Of a stretch of DNA of 64,000 bases, positions 50,957-62,856 are shown in pieces; the stretch's first letter is position 1; the number at the start of each line of letters is the position of its first letter. Source of the stretch: Methyloversatilis discipulorum (GTDB taxonomy: Bacteria; Pseudomonadota; Gammaproteobacteria; Burkholderiales; Rhodocyclaceae); assembly GCF_000527135.1 (NCBI RefSeq), contig NZ_AZUP01000001.1, positions 2,170,001 through 2,234,000 of the forward strand. Direction: 5' to 3'. The position numbers and the translations under genes are program-made. The notes under the pieces are model-generated. The model worked only from the letters and a program-made list of their open reading frames with translations, was not told the origin of the DNA and ran no database searches.

Positions 50957-51841
50957 ATGTCCGCCCGCCACCCTGTCATCGCGATCACCGGCTCGTCCGG
51001 AGCCGGCACGAGCACGGTCACGCGCACCTTCCAGCACATCTTCCGTCGCGAAGGCGTGAACCCGGTCATCGTCGAGGGCGACGCCTTCCATCGCTACGAC
51101 CGTGAAGAGATGAAAGCAGCGATGGCGCGCGAAGCCGCCGCCGGCAACGAGCACTTCAGCCACTTCGGCCCTGACGCCAACCTGTTCGAGGAACTGGAAA
51201 CACTGTTCCGGCAGTACGGCACCGACGGCAGCGGACGCATCCGGAAATACCTGCACAACGAGTGCGAGGCCGCGCCCTACCAGCAGGCGCCGGGCACTTT
51301 CACGCCGTGGGAGGACATCCCGGCTGGCACCGACATCCTGTTCTACGAAGGCCTGCACGGCGCGGTGAAGACCGACAAGGTCGATATCGCGCAGCATGTG
51401 GATCTGCGGATCGGCGTGGTGCCCATCATCAACCTCGAGTGGATACAGAAGCTGCACCGCGACCGCGAACAGCGCGGCTACACGACCGAGGCGGTGACCG
51501 ATACCATCCTGCGCCGGATGCCGGAGTATGTGCACTTCATCTGTTCGCAGTTCGAGAACACGCACATCAACTTCCAGCGCGTGCCGATGGTGGATACGTC
51601 CAATCCCTTCATCGCGCGCTCGATACCGACGCCGGAAGAATCGATGGTGGTGATCCGCTTCGCCAACCCGCGGGGCATCGATTTCCAGTACCTGCTGGCG
51701 ATGATGGGCGGCGCCTTCATGTCGCGCGCCAACACCATCGTGATTCCGGGCGGCAAGATCGATCTGGCGATGCAACTCATCTTCACGCCGCTCATCCTGC
51801 GGCTGGTCGAGAACGGCCGCAAAGCGCGCGCTCGCTACTGA
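50957..51841 (+). CDS. prk: Phosphoribulokinase, proteobacterial class I
   Basis: A 294-residue enzyme that makes ribulose-1,5-bisphosphate, the substrate of RuBisCO and a step unique to the Calvin cycle. P-loop GSSGAGTST (residues 12-20), VIVEGDAFHRYDR with the catalytic Asp, HFGPDANLFEEL, and LFYEGLHGAV with the Walker B Glu. The length matches the short octameric bacterial form. It follows fbp by 37 bases. Confidence 0.95.
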   Translation: MSARHPVIAITGSSGAGTSTVTRTFQHIFRREGVNPVIVEGDAFHRYDREEMKAAMAREAAAGNEHFSHFGPDANLFEELETLFRQYGTDGSGRIRKYLHNECEAAPYQQAPGTFTPWEDIPAGTDILFYEGLHGAVKTDKVDIAQHVDLRIGVVPIINLEWIQKLHRDREQRGYTTEAVTDTILRRMPEYVHFICSQFENTHINFQRVPMVDTSNPFIARSIPTPEESMVVIRFANPRGIDFQYLLAMMGGAFMSRANTIVIPGGKIDLAMQLIFTPLILRLVENGRKARARY

Positions 51842-51983
51842 AACGCCCTGCAACGCCGCTGTTTCCGCCACCGCTCCACCCCGATCGCCAGCAGATCCGC
51901 GCCCTTCCTGCGCCGCAGCACGGCTGGCGTGACCCCTTGTTTTCGCGGATAATTGCGGGTTTTTCCGGCCGGAACCCCCTCTG

Positions 51984-54005
51984 ATGAGCGCGCCCTCCAT
52001 CACCCCGAAAGCAGGCTTCAACCCGATCACCGGCGCCATCCGCGCCCTGGCGATGGACGCCGTGCAGAAAGCCAATTCCGGTCACCCCGGCGCCCCGATG
52101 GGCATGGCAGAGATCGCCGAAGTGCTGTGGCGTCACCACCTGAAGCACAACCCGGCCAACCCGAACTGGGCCGACCGCGACCGCTTCGTGCTGTCGAATG
52201 GCCACGGTTCGATGCTGCTGTACGCGCTGCTGCACCTCTCGGGCTACGACCTGTCGATCGACGACATCAAGTCCTTCCGCCAGCTGCATTCGAAGACGCC
52301 GGGCCATCCGGAGCACGGCTACGCACCGGGCGTCGAAACCACCACGGGCCCGCTGGGCCAGGGTCTTGCGAACGCGGTCGGCATGGCCATCGCCGAACGC
52401 GCGATGGCGGCGCAGTTCAACCGCCCCGGCCACACCGTGGTCGACCATTACACCTATGCCTTTGCCGGCGACGGCTGTCTGATGGAAGGCATTTCGCACG
52501 AAGCGTGCTCGCTGGCCGGCACCCAGGGCCTGGGCAAGCTGATCGTGTTCTACGACGACAACGGCATTTCGATCGACGGCCACGTCAAGGGCTGGTTCGC
52601 CGACGACACGCCGAAGCGCTTCGAAGCCTATGGTTGGCAGGTCATCCCGGCCGTCGACGGCCATGACGCCGCCGCCATCGACGCCGCCATCCGCGCCGCC
52701 AAGGCCGACACCGCCCGTCCGACGCTGATCTGCTGCCGCACGGTCATCGGCCTCGGTTCGCCGAACAAGGCCGGTGGTCACGACGTGCATGGCGCGCCGC
52801 TGGGCGCCGCCGAAATCGAGGCCGCCCGCGCCCACATCGGCTGGACGCACACGCCGTTCGACATTCCGGCCGACGTGTACGCCGCCTGGGACGGCCGGCC
52901 GGCCGGCAAGAAGGCGGAAGAGGAATGGTCCGCCCGCTTCACCGCCTACAGCGCCGAACACCCGGAACTGGCCGCCGAATTCACCCGTCGCATGCGCGGC
53001 GCGCTGCCCGACAACTTCGAACAGGTGGTCGCCGACACCATCGCGAAATTCGACGGCAAGGCCGAGAACATCGCCAGCCGCAAGGCCAGCCAGAACTGCA
53101 TCGAAGCGTTCGCGCCCGCATTGCCGGAGCTGCTGGGCGGCTCGGCCGACCTGGCCGGTTCCAACCTGACGCTGTGGTCCGGCTCCAAGGGCATCTCGCC
53201 GAAGAACCCGGGCGGCAACTACATCTACTACGGCGTGCGCGAATTCGGCATGGCGGCCATCGCCAACGGCATCGCGCTGCACGGCGGCTTCATCCCCTAC
53301 ACAGCCACCTTCCTGATGTTTTCCGAGTACGCGCGCAACGCGCTGCGCATGGCGGCGCTGATGAAGGTGCGCCAGGTGTTCGTGTTCACGCACGACTCGA
53401 TCGGCCTCGGCGAAGACGGCCCGACCCACCAGCCGGTCGAACAGACCGCCACGCTGCGCCTGATGCCGAACATGGACGTCTGGCGCCCGTGCGACACGGT
53501 CGAGTCTGCCGTGGCCTGGGCCAGCGCCATCAAGCGCGCCGACGGCCCGACCTCGATGATGTTCTCGCGCCAGAACCTGCCACACGTTCCGCGCGACGCC
53601 GCGACCACTGCCGCCATCGCGCGCGGTGGTTACGTGCTGTCCGATGCGGCCGGCAAGGTGGAAGCCGTGCTGATCGCCACCGGCTCGGAAGTATCTCTGG
53701 CGCTGGCCGCGCAAAAGACGCTGGAAGCCGAAGGCATCACGGTGCGCGTGGTGTCGATGCCGTCGACCAACGTGTTCGACCGGCAGGACGCCGCCTGGCG
53801 CGAAACCGTGCTGCCGCCCGGCATTCCGCGCGTCGCGGTGGAAGCGGGCGTGACCGATCTGTGGCGCAAGTACGTCGGTCTCGAAGGCGCCGTGGTGGGT
53901 CTGGACCACTTCGGTGAGTCCGCGCCGGCGGGCGAGCTGTACAAGGCTTTCGGCATCACCGCGGACGCGGTGGCGCAGGCGGCACGACAACTGCTTGGCA
54001 GGTAA
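51984..54005 (+). CDS. tkt: Transketolase
   Basis: A 673-residue ThDP enzyme that moves two-carbon units between sugar phosphates. The N-terminal [16 protein letters not shown] and [13 protein letters not shown], the ThDP motif [13 protein letters not shown]...DDNGISIDG, and the acidic [18 protein letters not shown] are all intact. A 142-base gap before it contains GATAAT at 51948, a possible -10 box. A terminator-like hairpin follows it. Confidence 0.96.
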   Translation: MSAPSITPKAGFNPITGAIRALAMDAVQKANSGHPGAPMGMAEIAEVLWRHHLKHNPANPNWADRDRFVLSNGHGSMLLYALLHLSGYDLSIDDIKSFRQLHSKTPGHPEHGYAPGVETTTGPLGQGLANAVGMAIAERAMAAQFNRPGHTVVDHYTYAFAGDGCLMEGISHEACSLAGTQGLGKLIVFYDDNGISIDGHVKGWFADDTPKRFEAYGWQVIPAVDGHDAAAIDAAIRAAKADTARPTLICCRTVIGLGSPNKAGGHDVHGAPLGAAEIEAARAHIGWTHTPFDIPADVYAAWDGRPAGKKAEEEWSARFTAYSAEHPELAAEFTRRMRGALPDNFEQVVADTIAKFDGKAENIASRKASQNCIEAFAPALPELLGGSADLAGSNLTLWSGSKGISPKNPGGNYIYYGVREFGMAAIANGIALHGGFIPYTATFLMFSEYARNALRMAALMKVRQVFVFTHDSIGLGEDGPTHQPVEQTATLRLMPNMDVWRPCDTVESAVAWASAIKRADGPTSMMFSRQNLPHVPRDAATTAAIARGGYVLSDAAGKVEAVLIATGSEVSLALAAQKTLEAEGITVRVVSMPSTNVFDRQDAAWRETVLPPGIPRVAVEAGVTDLWRKYVGLEGAVVGLDHFGESAPAGELYKAFGITADAVAQAARQLLGR

Positions 54006-54011
54006 GCGCCG

Positions 54012-54052
54012 ACGCGGCGGGATGGAGTCTCCATCCGCCGCGTTTGCGTTTC
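54012..54052 (+). terminator. Terminator-like hairpin after tkt
   Basis: Arms 54012-54026 and 54030-54043 pair over 14 bases with one bulged G and a 3-base loop, followed by TTTGCGTTT. It would reduce read-through from tkt into gap. Confidence 0.6.
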
Positions 54053-54146
54053 CAAATGCCAATTTAGGCGCAGCGCAGCCACAAGTTGCGCCGCACAATC
54101 GAAGACTTTTCTTGAATCCACACCCAACGGAGAGGGAGTTGCTGAA

Positions 54147-55163
54147 ATGACGATCAAGGTTGCGATCAATGGTTACGGGCGTATCGGCCGCAATGTGCTG
54201 CGTGCGCACTACGAAGGCGGCAAGCGCCACGACATCGAAATCGTCGCGATCAACGACCTCGGCGACCCGAAGACCAACGCGCACCTGACGCAGTACGACA
54301 CCGCGCACGGCAAGTTCCCGGGCACGGTCAGCGTCGACGGCGACTACATGGTGGTGAACGGCGACAAGATCCGCGTGCTGGCCAACCGCAACCCGGCCGA
54401 ACTGCCGTGGGGCGAACTGGGCGTCGACGTGGTGATGGAATGCACCGGCTTCTTCACCACCAAGGAAAAGGCCTCGGCCCACCTGAAGGGCGGCGCCAAG
54501 AAGGTGATCATTTCCGCCCCGGGCGGCAAGGACGTGGACGCCACCGTCGTCTATGGCGTGAACCACGGCGTGCTGAAGGCCACCGACACCGTCATCTCGA
54601 ACGCCAGCTGCACGACCAACTGCCTGGCCCCGCTGGCCAAGCCGCTGAACGACAAGATCGGCATCGACACCGGCCTGATGACCACCATCCACGCCTTCAC
54701 CAACGACCAGGTGCTGACCGACGTCTATCACGAAGACCTGCGCCGCGCCCGCAGCGCCACGCAGTCGATGATCCCGACCAAGACCGGCGCCGCTGCCGCG
54801 GTCGGTCTGGTGCTGCCGGAACTGAACGGCAAGCTGGACGGCTTCGCGATGCGCGTGCCGACCATCAACGTGTCGGTGGTCGATCTGACCTTCACCGCCA
54901 AGCGCGCCACCACGGTGGATGAAGTGAACGCCATCCTGAAGGCCGCCTCGGAAGGCGAACTGGGCGGCATCCTCGGCTACAACACGCTGCCGCTGGTGAG
55001 CATCGACTTCAACCACGATCCGCGTTCGAGCGTGTTCGACTCGACCCAGACCCGCGTGTCGGCCGACGGCAAGCTGGTCAAGGTGCTGTCCTGGTACGAC
55101 AACGAGTGGGGCTTCTCCAACCGCATGCTGGACACCACCGTCGCGCTGATGAGCGCCAAGTAA
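54147..55163 (+). CDS. gap: Glyceraldehyde-3-phosphate dehydrogenase, type I
   Basis: A 338-residue enzyme of glycolysis and the Calvin cycle. NAD fold [14 protein letters not shown], with the Asp in INDLGDPK favouring NAD over NADP; catalytic Cys155 in [14 protein letters not shown]-terminal [14 protein letters not shown]. Start ATG preceded by GAGAGGGAG. It follows the tkt hairpin and is 115 bases before pgk. Confidence 0.96.
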   Translation: MTIKVAINGYGRIGRNVLRAHYEGGKRHDIEIVAINDLGDPKTNAHLTQYDTAHGKFPGTVSVDGDYMVVNGDKIRVLANRNPAELPWGELGVDVVMECTGFFTTKEKASAHLKGGAKKVIISAPGGKDVDATVVYGVNHGVLKATDTVISNASCTTNCLAPLAKPLNDKIGIDTGLMTTIHAFTNDQVLTDVYHEDLRRARSATQSMIPTKTGAAAAVGLVLPELNGKLDGFAMRVPTINVSVVDLTFTAKRATTVDEVNAILKAASEGELGGILGYNTLPLVSIDFNHDPRSSVFDSTQTRVSADGKLVKVLSWYDNEWGFSNRMLDTTVALMSAK

Positions 55164-55278
55164 GGACACGGCATCGACGAGCGGGGTGCGGGCGCGTGCG
55201 CCCCTGCCCCGCTTCGTTTTTCCCCTTCCCGAAAATCCACTCGATCACGCTCATCACGCACCGCGCGGAGGATTCATC

Positions 55279-56445
55279 ATGCAGTTCAAGCGACTTTCCG
55301 ATCTCGATCTCAAGGGCAAGCGGGTATTCATCCGCTCCGACCTGAACGTGCCGCAGGACGACGCCGGCAACATCACCGAAGACACGCGCATCCGCGCCTC
55401 GCTGCCGGCCATCCGCGCCGCCCGCGACGCCGGCGCCGCGGTCATGGTCACCTCCCACCTCGGTCGCCCGACCGAAGGCGAACTGAAGCCCGAGGACTCG
55501 CTGGCGCCGATCGCGCGCCGCATGTCGGAACTGCTGGGCTTCGAAGTGAAACTGGTGGCGAACTGGGTCGATGGCGTGCAGGTCGCGCCGGGCGAAGTGG
55601 TGCTGCTGGAGAACTGCCGCGCCAACAAGGGCGAGAAGAAGTGCGACGACGCGCTGTCGAAGAAGCTCGCCGCACTGTGCGACGTGTGGGTGAATGACGC
55701 CTTCGGCACCGCTCACCGCGCCGAGGCGACCACCTTCGGCATGGGCCAGTACGCCCCGATCGCCTGCGCCGGCCCGCTGATGGCCAGCGAAATGGACGCG
55801 CTGGGCAAGGCACTCGGCCAGCCGGCCCGCCCGCTGGCGGCCATCGTCGCCGGTTCCAAGGTGTCGACCAAGCTCACGCTGCTGGAAAACCTGGCCGACA
55901 AGGTGGATCAGCTCATCGTCGGCGGCGGCATCGCCAACACCTTCCTGCTGGCCGCCGGCAAGAAGATCGGCAAGTCGCTGGCCGAAGCCGACCTGGTCGA
56001 CGCCGCGAAGCGCGTGATGGCCAAGACGAACGTACCGCTGCCCGAAGATGTCGTATGCGCGAAGGCCTTCGCCGCAGACGCCGAAGCGACGGTGAAGGCG
56101 GTCGATGAAGTGGCCGACGACGACATGATCCTGGACATCGGCCCGAAGGCCGCCGCGAAGCTCGCCGAGACGCTGAAGGCCGCCGGCACCGTCGTCTGGA
56201 ACGGCCCGGTCGGGGTGTTCGAGTTCGACGCATTCGGTCACGGCACCGAGACGGTGGCGCGCGCGATTGCCGAATCGAAGGCCTATTCGATCGCCGGTGG
56301 TGGCGACACGCTCGCCGCCATCGCAAAATACGGGATTGCCGATCAGGTGAGCTATATCTCGACCGGCGGCGGCGCCTTCCTCGAATTCCTCGAGGGCAAG
56401 ACGCTGCCGGCCGTCGATATCCTGCTCAAGCGCGCCAACGGCTGA
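55279..56445 (+). CDS. pgk: Phosphoglycerate kinase
   Basis: A 388-residue kinase that transfers phosphate between 1,3-bisphosphoglycerate and [42 protein letters not shown] and the C-terminal [18 protein letters not shown] are present. The start is the ATG after GCGGAGGATTC, giving [16 protein letters not shown] as in relatives; a longer frame runs into the intergenic region. Confidence 0.96.
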   Translation: MQFKRLSDLDLKGKRVFIRSDLNVPQDDAGNITEDTRIRASLPAIRAARDAGAAVMVTSHLGRPTEGELKPEDSLAPIARRMSELLGFEVKLVANWVDGVQVAPGEVVLLENCRANKGEKKCDDALSKKLAALCDVWVNDAFGTAHRAEATTFGMGQYAPIACAGPLMASEMDALGKALGQPARPLAAIVAGSKVSTKLTLLENLADKVDQLIVGGGIANTFLLAAGKKIGKSLAEADLVDAAKRVMAKTNVPLPEDVVCAKAFAADAEATVKAVDEVADDDMILDIGPKAAAKLAETLKAAGTVVWNGPVGVFEFDAFGHGTETVARAIAESKAYSIAGGGDTLAAIAKYGIADQVSYISTGGGAFLEFLEGKTLPAVDILLKRANG

Positions 56446-56490
56446 ACATTACAGAACGCGCATACAAAACAACGAGGAGTCCGCCCAGCC

Positions 56491-57939
56491 ATGCATCGCT
56501 TCACCAAAATCGTCGCCACACTCGGCCCCGCTTCCAGCGACCTGGCCACGCTCACCCGCCTGGTCGAGGCCGGGGTCGATGTCGTGCGGCTCAACTTTTC
56601 GCATGGCAAGGCGGACGACCACCGTGCGCGCGTCGAAACGCTGCACGCGGTCTGCGCCAAGGTCGGCCGCACGGTCGGCATCATGGCCGACCTGCAGGGC
56701 CCGAAGATCCGCGTCGGCAAGTTCGCCGGCAGCAAGGTGCTGCTGAAGGCCGGGCAGAAGTTCGTGTTCGACATCGAGTGCCAGCTCGGTGACGCCGACC
56801 ATGTCGGTCTGGACTATCCGGAACTGGTGAACGACGTCGAACCGGGCGCCGTGCTGCTGCTCGACGACGGTCGCATCGTGATGGACGTCAAGTCGGTCAC
56901 CGACACGCAGATCCACTGCACGGTGCGCCACGGCGGCGAGCTGTCGAACAACAAGGGCATCAACCGCCAGGGCGGCGGGCTGTCGGCGCCGGCGCTGACC
57001 GCGAAGGACATGGAAGACATCAAGATCGCGGCGTCGCTGAATGTCGACTTCGTCGCGGTGAGCTTCCCGAAGAGCGGCGCCGACATGAAGCAGGCGCGAG
57101 ACCTGCTGCGTGCTGCCGGCTCCAACGCGCAGCTGATCGCCAAGATCGAGCGCGTCGAGGCGATTCCGGCGCTGGAAGAGATTCTCGAAGCGTCGGACGG
57201 CGCCATGGTGGCACGCGGCGACCTCGCGGTCGAAGTGGGCGACGCCGCGGTGCCGGCGATGCAGAAGCGCATCATTCGCGTGTCGCGCGAAATGAACAAG
57301 CTGGTCATCACCGCCACGCAGATGATGGAATCGATGATCAGCAGCCCGGTGCCCACGCGCGCCGAAGTGTCGGACGTCGCCAACGCGGTGCTCGACGGCA
57401 CCGACGCCGTCATGCTGTCGGCGGAAACGGCTTCCGGTCAGTACCCGGTCGAGACGGTCGAGGCGATGAGCCGCATCTGCATCGAAGCCGAGAAGACGGC
57501 GGAGGTGAAGCTGGACCAGGAATTCCTGCAGCGCGTGTTCACCCGCATCGACCAGTCGATCGCGATGGCCGCGCTGTTTTCGGCCTTCCACCTGAAGGTG
57601 AAGGCGATCGCCACGCTGACCCAGTCGGGCTCGACCTCGCTGTGGATGTCGCGCCTGAACAGCGGCGTGCCCATTTACGCGCTGACACCGGAAGTGCGCA
57701 CCCGTTACAAGTTGTCGATGTACCGTGGCGTGACGCCGCTGATGATCAAGCTCGATCCGGACGCCGACCGCGACCGCATGCTGATCGACGCCGAGGCCGA
57801 ACTGCTGCGCAGCGGTGCCGTGAAGGTCGGTGACCTCATCGTGCTGTCCTTCGGCGAGCCTATTGGCGTTCCGGGCGGTACCAATACACTGAAAATCGTC
57901 AAGGTCGGGGAGTATCGTCAACTCTCCACCGTAATCTGA
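56491..57939 (+). CDS. pyk: Pyruvate kinase
   Basis: A 482-residue glycolytic enzyme converting phosphoenolpyruvate and ADP to pyruvate and [15 protein letters not shown] at the start, [10 protein letters not shown], the active-site [28 protein letters not shown] and ATQMMESMI are visible. GAGGAGT precedes the ATG. It is placed inside a Calvin-cycle operon, between pgk and fba, giving a drain from triose phosphates to pyruvate. Confidence 0.96.
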   Translation: MHRFTKIVATLGPASSDLATLTRLVEAGVDVVRLNFSHGKADDHRARVETLHAVCAKVGRTVGIMADLQGPKIRVGKFAGSKVLLKAGQKFVFDIECQLGDADHVGLDYPELVNDVEPGAVLLLDDGRIVMDVKSVTDTQIHCTVRHGGELSNNKGINRQGGGLSAPALTAKDMEDIKIAASLNVDFVAVSFPKSGADMKQARDLLRAAGSNAQLIAKIERVEAIPALEEILEASDGAMVARGDLAVEVGDAAVPAMQKRIIRVSREMNKLVITATQMMESMISSPVPTRAEVSDVANAVLDGTDAVMLSAETASGQYPVETVEAMSRICIEAEKTAEVKLDQEFLQRVFTRIDQSIAMAALFSAFHLKVKAIATLTQSGSTSLWMSRLNSGVPIYALTPEVRTRYKLSMYRGVTPLMIKLDPDADRDRMLIDAEAELLRSGAVKVGDLIVLSFGEPIGVPGGTNTLKIVKVGEYRQLSTVI

Positions 57940-57956
57940 ACTCGCAGGAGAATCTC

Positions 57957-59021
57957 ATGCCTCTGGTATCCATGCGCCAACTGCTCGACCACGCCGCCGA
58001 AAACGGCTACGGCCTGCCGGCATTCAACGTGAACAATCTCGAGCAGGTGCAGGCGGTGATGAGTGCCGCCGACGAAGTCGGCGCCCCGGTCATCCTGCAG
58101 GCCAGCGCCGGTGCCCGCAAGTACGCCGGCGAGAGCTTCATCAAGCACCTGATCCAGGCCGCGGTCGAAGCCTATCCGCACATCCCGCTGGTGATGCACC
58201 AGGATCACGGCCAGTCGCCGGCGATCTGCCAGGGCGCCATCGATCTGGGCTTCGGCTCGGTCATGATGGACGGCTCGCTGAAGGAAGACGGCAAGACCCC
58301 GGCCTCCTTCGACTACAACGTCGACGTCACCCGCCGCGTGGTCGAGATGGCGCACAAGGTCGGCGTCACGGTCGAGGGCGAACTGGGTTGCCTCGGCTCG
58401 CTGGAGACCGGCATGGCCGGTGAGGAAGACGGCCACGGCGCCGAAGGCAAGCTCGATCACTCGTCGCTGCTGACCGATCCGGAAGAAGCCGCCCAGTTCG
58501 TCAAGGCCACGCAGCTGGACGCGCTGGCGATCGCCATCGGCACCAGCCACGGCGCCTACAAGTTCACCCGCAAGCCGACCGGCGACATCCTGGCGATCTC
58601 GCGCGTCAAGGAAATCAACAAGCGCATCCCCAACACCCACCTGGTGATGCACGGCTCGTCGTCGGTGCCGCAGGAACTGCTGGCCATCATCAACCAGTAC
58701 GGCGGCAAGATGAAGGAAACCTACGGCGTGCCGGTCGAGGAGATTCAGGAAGCGATCAAGTACGGCGTGCGCAAGATCAACATCGACACCGACATCCGGC
58801 TGGCGATGACCGGTGCGGTGCGCAAGTTCCTGGCCGAGAACCCGGACAAGTTCGACGCCCGCGAATGGCTGAAGCCGGCGCGCGAAGCCGCCAAGGCCGT
58901 GTGCAAGGAGCGCTATCTGCAGTTCGGCTGCGAAGGCCAGGGCAGCAAGATCAAGGCCATCCCGCTCGACGAGATCGCCCGCATGTACGCCAGCGGCAAG
59001 CTGGCCCAGACCGTCAACTGA
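57957..59021 (+). CDS. fba: Fructose-bisphosphate aldolase, class II
   Basis: A 354-residue zinc aldolase, Calvin-cycle type (CbbA). [14 protein letters not shown], the zinc-binding [37 protein letters not shown] and [12 protein letters not shown] are intact. It joins dihydroxyacetone phosphate and glyceraldehyde-3-phosphate. Start ATG after AGGAGAATCTC, 17 bases after pyk. Confidence 0.96.
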   Translation: MPLVSMRQLLDHAAENGYGLPAFNVNNLEQVQAVMSAADEVGAPVILQASAGARKYAGESFIKHLIQAAVEAYPHIPLVMHQDHGQSPAICQGAIDLGFGSVMMDGSLKEDGKTPASFDYNVDVTRRVVEMAHKVGVTVEGELGCLGSLETGMAGEEDGHGAEGKLDHSSLLTDPEEAAQFVKATQLDALAIAIGTSHGAYKFTRKPTGDILAISRVKEINKRIPNTHLVMHGSSSVPQELLAIINQYGGKMKETYGVPVEEIQEAIKYGVRKINIDTDIRLAMTGAVRKFLAENPDKFDAREWLKPAREAAKAVCKERYLQFGCEGQGSKIKAIPLDEIARMYASGKLAQTVN

Positions 59022-59051
59022 TCCATACCGCAGACCGCAACGAAGACCGAA

Positions 59052-59933
59052 ATGGCCGACGCACTGTTCGAATCCAGCATCAAGAGCTTGCCGCTGATCG
59101 CCCGCGGCAAGGTCCGTGACATCTACGCGATCGACGACGAGAAGATGCTCATCGTCACTACCGATCGCCTGTCGGCCTTCGACGTCATCCTGCCCGACCC
59201 CATCCCGGGCAAGGGCAAGGTGCTGACGGCCGTTTCGAACTTCTGGTTCGGCAAGCTGGCCGGCGTATCGCCCAACCACCTGACCGGCATCGCGCCGGAA
59301 TCGGTGGTGACGGCGGACGAGCGAGACCAGGTCGAAGGCCGCGCCATCGTCGTGCGGCGGCTCAAGCCGCTGCCGATCGAGGCGGTCGTGCGTGGTTACC
59401 TGATCGGTTCCGGCTGGGGCGACTACTCGCGCACCGGCGCGGTGTGCGGCGTGCAGTTGCCGCATGGTCTGCGCATGGCCTCGAAGCTGCCGTCGCCGAT
59501 TTTCACGCCAGCCACCAAGGCGGCGGTCGGCGACCACGACGAGAACATCAGCTACACGCAGACCGAAGCGCTGATCGGTGCCGCCATGGCGGCCAAGGTG
59601 CGTGACACCGCGATCGCGCTGTACAGCGCCGCCGCCGACTACGCGAAGAGCCGCGGCATCATCATCGCCGACACCAAGTTCGAATTCGGTCTCGACGCGG
59701 ACGGCAATCTCATCCTGATCGACGAGGCGCTGACGCCGGATTCGTCGCGCTTCTGGCCGGCCGACCAGTACCAGGAAGGCAGCAACCCGCCCTCCTTCGA
59801 CAAGCAGTTCGTGCGCGACTACCTGGAAACGCTGGACTGGAACAAGACCGCGCCGGGCCCGCGCCTGCCGGCCGACATCATCCAGCGCACCGGCGACAAG
59901 TACCGTGAGGCACTGACGCGGCTGATCGGCTGA
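59052..59933 (+). CDS. purC: SAICAR synthetase
   Basis: A 293-residue purine-synthesis enzyme (phosphoribosylaminoimidazole-succinocarboxamide synthase). [45 protein letters not shown] and [14 protein letters not shown] are the family blocks. It belongs to the longer form of about 290-300 residues. It closes the operon 30 bases after fba, ahead of a terminator shared with the convergent kinase gene. Confidence 0.96.
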   Translation: MADALFESSIKSLPLIARGKVRDIYAIDDEKMLIVTTDRLSAFDVILPDPIPGKGKVLTAVSNFWFGKLAGVSPNHLTGIAPESVVTADERDQVEGRAIVVRRLKPLPIEAVVRGYLIGSGWGDYSRTGAVCGVQLPHGLRMASKLPSPIFTPATKAAVGDHDENISYTQTEALIGAAMAAKVRDTAIALYSAAADYAKSRGIIIADTKFEFGLDADGNLILIDEALTPDSSRFWPADQYQEGSNPPSFDKQFVRDYLETLDWNKTAPGPRLPADIIQRTGDKYREALTRLIG

Positions 59934-59954
59934 CACGCCTTCCGCCCCGACACG

Positions 59955-59990
59955 ACGGAGCGCTCCGCCCTGGCGGACCGCTCCGTTTTC
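59955..59990. terminator. Bidirectional terminator between purC and the histidine kinase
   Basis: Outer arms 59955-59962 and 59979-59986 pair perfectly, an inner stem sits between them, and TTTT follows on the plus strand. It lies between two convergent genes. Confidence 0.75.
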
Positions 59991-60003
59991 GCATCTGTCA
60001 TCC

Positions 60004-62688
60004 TCAAGTACCTGTACGGGGTACCGTCCCGGTCCGCGCCGGCGCGTCGGCCGGCACTGCATCCGCCTGATCGAACGGACGGAAGCCCGCCAGCGTGAAA
60101 CGGAAGGTGGCACCGCGCCCCGGCGCCGCCTCGACGCAGATGACGCCACCGTGCCGCTCGACGATGCGCTTGACGATGGCCAGCCCCACCCCGGTGCCCG
60201 GAAACTCCTCCGCGCCGTGCATGCGCTGGAACACGCCGAACAGGCGGTCGGCGTAGGCCGTATCGAAGCCGACCCCGTTGTCGCGCACGCAGATCGCGGC
60301 GATGCCGCGCCGGCGTTCGACGAACACCTCGACCCGTGGCTGCGGACTGCGCGACGAAAACTTCAGCGCATTACCGATCAGGTTCACGAACACCTGCCGC
60401 AGCATGGACTGGTCGCCGCTGGCGTGGCCAAGCGGCGACAGCTCCACGCTGGCCACCGGGTACTGTTCGGCCAGATCGGCGACGACGTTGGCCGCCAGCA
60501 TGTCCAGATTGATTTCGCTGTGCGCCATGTCGACGCGCGACACGCGCGAGAAATGCAGGATGTCGTCGATCAGCAGGCCCATGCGCGAGGCGCCGCGCTG
60601 TATGCGCTCCAGCATGTCGCGCCCCTCGTCGTCCAGCACCGCGCCGGCATGCTCTGCCAGCAGATGCGCAAAGCCGTTGATCGCCCGCAGCGGACTGCGC
60701 AAGTCGTGCGACACCGAGTACGAGAAGGCTTCCAGTTCGCTGTTCGCCTGCTCCAGCAGCGTGGTGCGTTCGGCCACGCGGCGCTCCAGCGATTCGTTCA
60801 GTTCGCGCACCTGGCGCTCGGCGCGCGCCCGTTCCAGCGCCAGCTGGGCGATGTCGACCAGCCGCTCGATCACGTTCTCGTCCGCCCGCCCGGGCCGCCA
60901 GGCTTGCGGGTGCAGGATGATCAGTCCGCCCAGCACCGCGCCGTCCTGCGCCGCCAGCGGCAATGCCCACAACGCGCGCAGGCCTTCGGCTGCGAAAAGC
61001 CGGCTGCAGCCGGCAAGCTCGGGCGACGTCTGCACATCCTCGCACAGCAGCGGTCGCCGGCCGCGCAGCGCGGCAATCAATCGGCCATCGTCGCCGGTCC
61101 CTGCCGGGCTGCGTAGCCAGTCGGCCAGCACGGGCGGCAGATTGGCGCCGACCACATCGACCACGGCACCGGTGTCGGGTGCCAGCGAGAGCACCGCACA
61201 GATCGAACTTTCATTGAGCAGGCCCGACACCAGCCGCGCAAAGCGCGACATCACTTCGGACAGCGGCATGGCGGCGGCGATCAGCGACAACAGTTCGCGC
61301 TCGGCCACATCGACCTCTTCCAGCCGCTTGCGCAAGGTGATGTCGGCCACGGTGCCGACGACGCGGCTGCTGCGTCCGCTGGCATCGCGCTGCGCCACGC
61401 CGCGCAGCAGAAACCAGCGATAGCCGCCGTCAGCATGACGCATGCGCAGTTCCTGCTGGAAGTGATCGCTGCGCCCCTTCAGGTGGCTGGCGACCATGGC
61501 CGACCAGGCCTTGCGGTCGTGCGGATGGATGCCGGCGACGAACTCGCGCACGCGCATGCGGCGGCCACCGGCGTCGTAGCCCATGATCTGCGACAGACGT
61601 GGCGACACGTACATGCGGTCGCTGCCGGTGATCCATTCGGCCAGCCCCTCGTTCATGCCGCGCAGGGCCAGCGCGTAGCGCTGCTCGCTGGCGCGCAGCG
61701 CACGTTCGGCGCGAATGCGCGCGGTGAGGTCGGAATAGGAGGCCACCACCGCGTACGGCCGCTTGCTGCCGGCGTGGAACAGCGGCTGAGTGTTGACGGT
61801 CAGCCAGCGCATCTGGCCGGACGCACTCTCGGCGCCAATCACGACGTCGCGTGCCGGCAGACCGTCTGCCAGCGAGCGGATGACCGGGTGCATGTCGCGC
61901 GCCAGCGACCGCCCCTGCTCGTCACACAAGGTGAACTCGTCGCTGCCGCCGGGCAGGCCCGCATGGGCCGCATCCAGCCAGGCACAGGATTCCGCCGAAC
62001 GGTTGCTGGTGAGCACCCGGGCTTGCGCGTCATACAGCACCACGGCCTCTGACAGCGCGCCGAGCAGCACGCGGAAACGTTCTTCGCTCGCGGCCAGCGA
62101 GCGTTCCGCCTGCTTATGTCCCGTGATGTCGTGACAGATGACCAGCAGCGCCGGCTGCCCCTGATGGGACAGCGGACGGGTTGCCGCCGACACCCAGCGC
62201 ACAGAGCCGTCGTGACGGCGCAACGGCAGTTCCACATCGTCGGTGCCACGGCCCTGCGCCAGCACCTCGACCACACGTGACCGGTCTTCGGCGGTCTGGC
62301 AGAACTCGGCAATGCTGCGACCACGCAGCGCATCGGGGCTCTCGTTGGCCATCGTGGCCAGGGCGGCATTGAGCACGCGCATGCCACCGTCCGGCAGTGA
62401 ACAGATGCAGGCGGGCATCGGCAACTCGTGCAGAAGCGCCGCGGTATCGTCGGCCGGCGGAGGCGACGGCACGATCGCTTGCGACGTCGACCCGCTGCGT
62501 AACAGCCAGATGCCGCAGGCCACGCACCAGCCCAGCCAGCCTGCCTGTGCCGCCCACGGTTGGTCGATCAGGACGAGGGCGCCGGGTGCCCAGAGCGCCG
62601 CCACGCCAAGCGCCAGGCGCGCACGGGAGCGATCGGGTGTGCGGAGCGGGCCGAAAAAACCGGACAGGAGGCCTTTCAACAAGGTCAT
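60004..62688 (-). CDS. Multi-PAS/GAF hybrid-type sensor histidine kinase
   Basis: An 894-residue kinase. Two hydrophobic segments near the N-terminus (ALGVAALWAPGALVLI, WLGWCVACGIWLL) are followed by three PAS/PAC units (HDGSVRWVSAATRP..., MRWLTVNTQPLF..., YRWFLLRGVAQRD...), a GAF domain, a coiled coil and a kinase core. The H-box is SYSVSHDLRSPLRAINGF, the N-box NLIGNALKFSS, then DNGVGFD and GTGVGLAIVKRIV. No receiver domain is present. I start it at the ATG after CTGGAGAA (MTLLKGLL); a longer frame runs over the divergent promoter region. Signal unknown. Confidence 0.88.
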   Translation of the reverse strand: MTLLKGLLSGFFGPLRTPDRSRARLALGVAALWAPGALVLIDQPWAAQAGWLGWCVACGIWLLRSGSTSQAIVPSPPPADDTAALLHELPMPACICSLPDGGMRVLNAALATMANESPDALRGRSIAEFCQTAEDRSRVVEVLAQGRGTDDVELPLRRHDGSVRWVSAATRPLSHQGQPALLVICHDITGHKQAERSLAASEERFRVLLGALSEAVVLYDAQARVLTSNRSAESCAWLDAAHAGLPGGSDEFTLCDEQGRSLARDMHPVIRSLADGLPARDVVIGAESASGQMRWLTVNTQPLFHAGSKRPYAVVASYSDLTARIRAERALRASEQRYALALRGMNEGLAEWITGSDRMYVSPRLSQIMGYDAGGRRMRVREFVAGIHPHDRKAWSAMVASHLKGRSDHFQQELRMRHADGGYRWFLLRGVAQRDASGRSSRVVGTVADITLRKRLEEVDVAERELLSLIAAAMPLSEVMSRFARLVSGLLNESSICAVLSLAPDTGAVVDVVGANLPPVLADWLRSPAGTGDDGRLIAALRGRRPLLCEDVQTSPELAGCSRLFAAEGLRALWALPLAAQDGAVLGGLIILHPQAWRPGRADENVIERLVDIAQLALERARAERQVRELNESLERRVAERTTLLEQANSELEAFSYSVSHDLRSPLRAINGFAHLLAEHAGAVLDDEGRDMLERIQRGASRMGLLIDDILHFSRVSRVDMAHSEINLDMLAANVVADLAEQYPVASVELSPLGHASGDQSMLRQVFVNLIGNALKFSSRSPQPRVEVFVERRRGIAAICVRDNGVGFDTAYADRLFGVFQRMHGAEEFPGTGVGLAIVKRIVERHGGVICVEAAPGRGATFRFTLAGFRPFDQADAVPADAPARTGTVPRTGT

Positions 62689-62856
62689 CCATTTCTCCAG
62701 GAGCGAAACGACGAGCGGGATTCTGGCTCGGGGCCGGCGTGCGGCGGCGCTGCTGCACGCACCGGAAGCGGCTGTCTTCGCACCTTCGAGCGGCGGAGGA
62801 CGAAGACGTTCCGGTCTCAAGGATAGTACAAGGAAATAAGTGCGCGGCAAGACCGC

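Noticed and set aside
51792..55169. A minus-strand open frame of 1125 codons opposite tkt and gap.
   Set aside because: It mirrors the codons of two well-supported enzymes, is rich in His/Arg/Gln/Gly/Ala as expected from GC-rich antisense, and has no ribosome site or protein family pattern.
57918..60149. A long minus-strand frame of 743 codons opposite fba and purC; similar ones lie opposite aceE (29718-32507) and mshE (2108-4276).
   Set aside because: All are antisense shadows caused by high GC at third positions; the plus-strand genes are certain.
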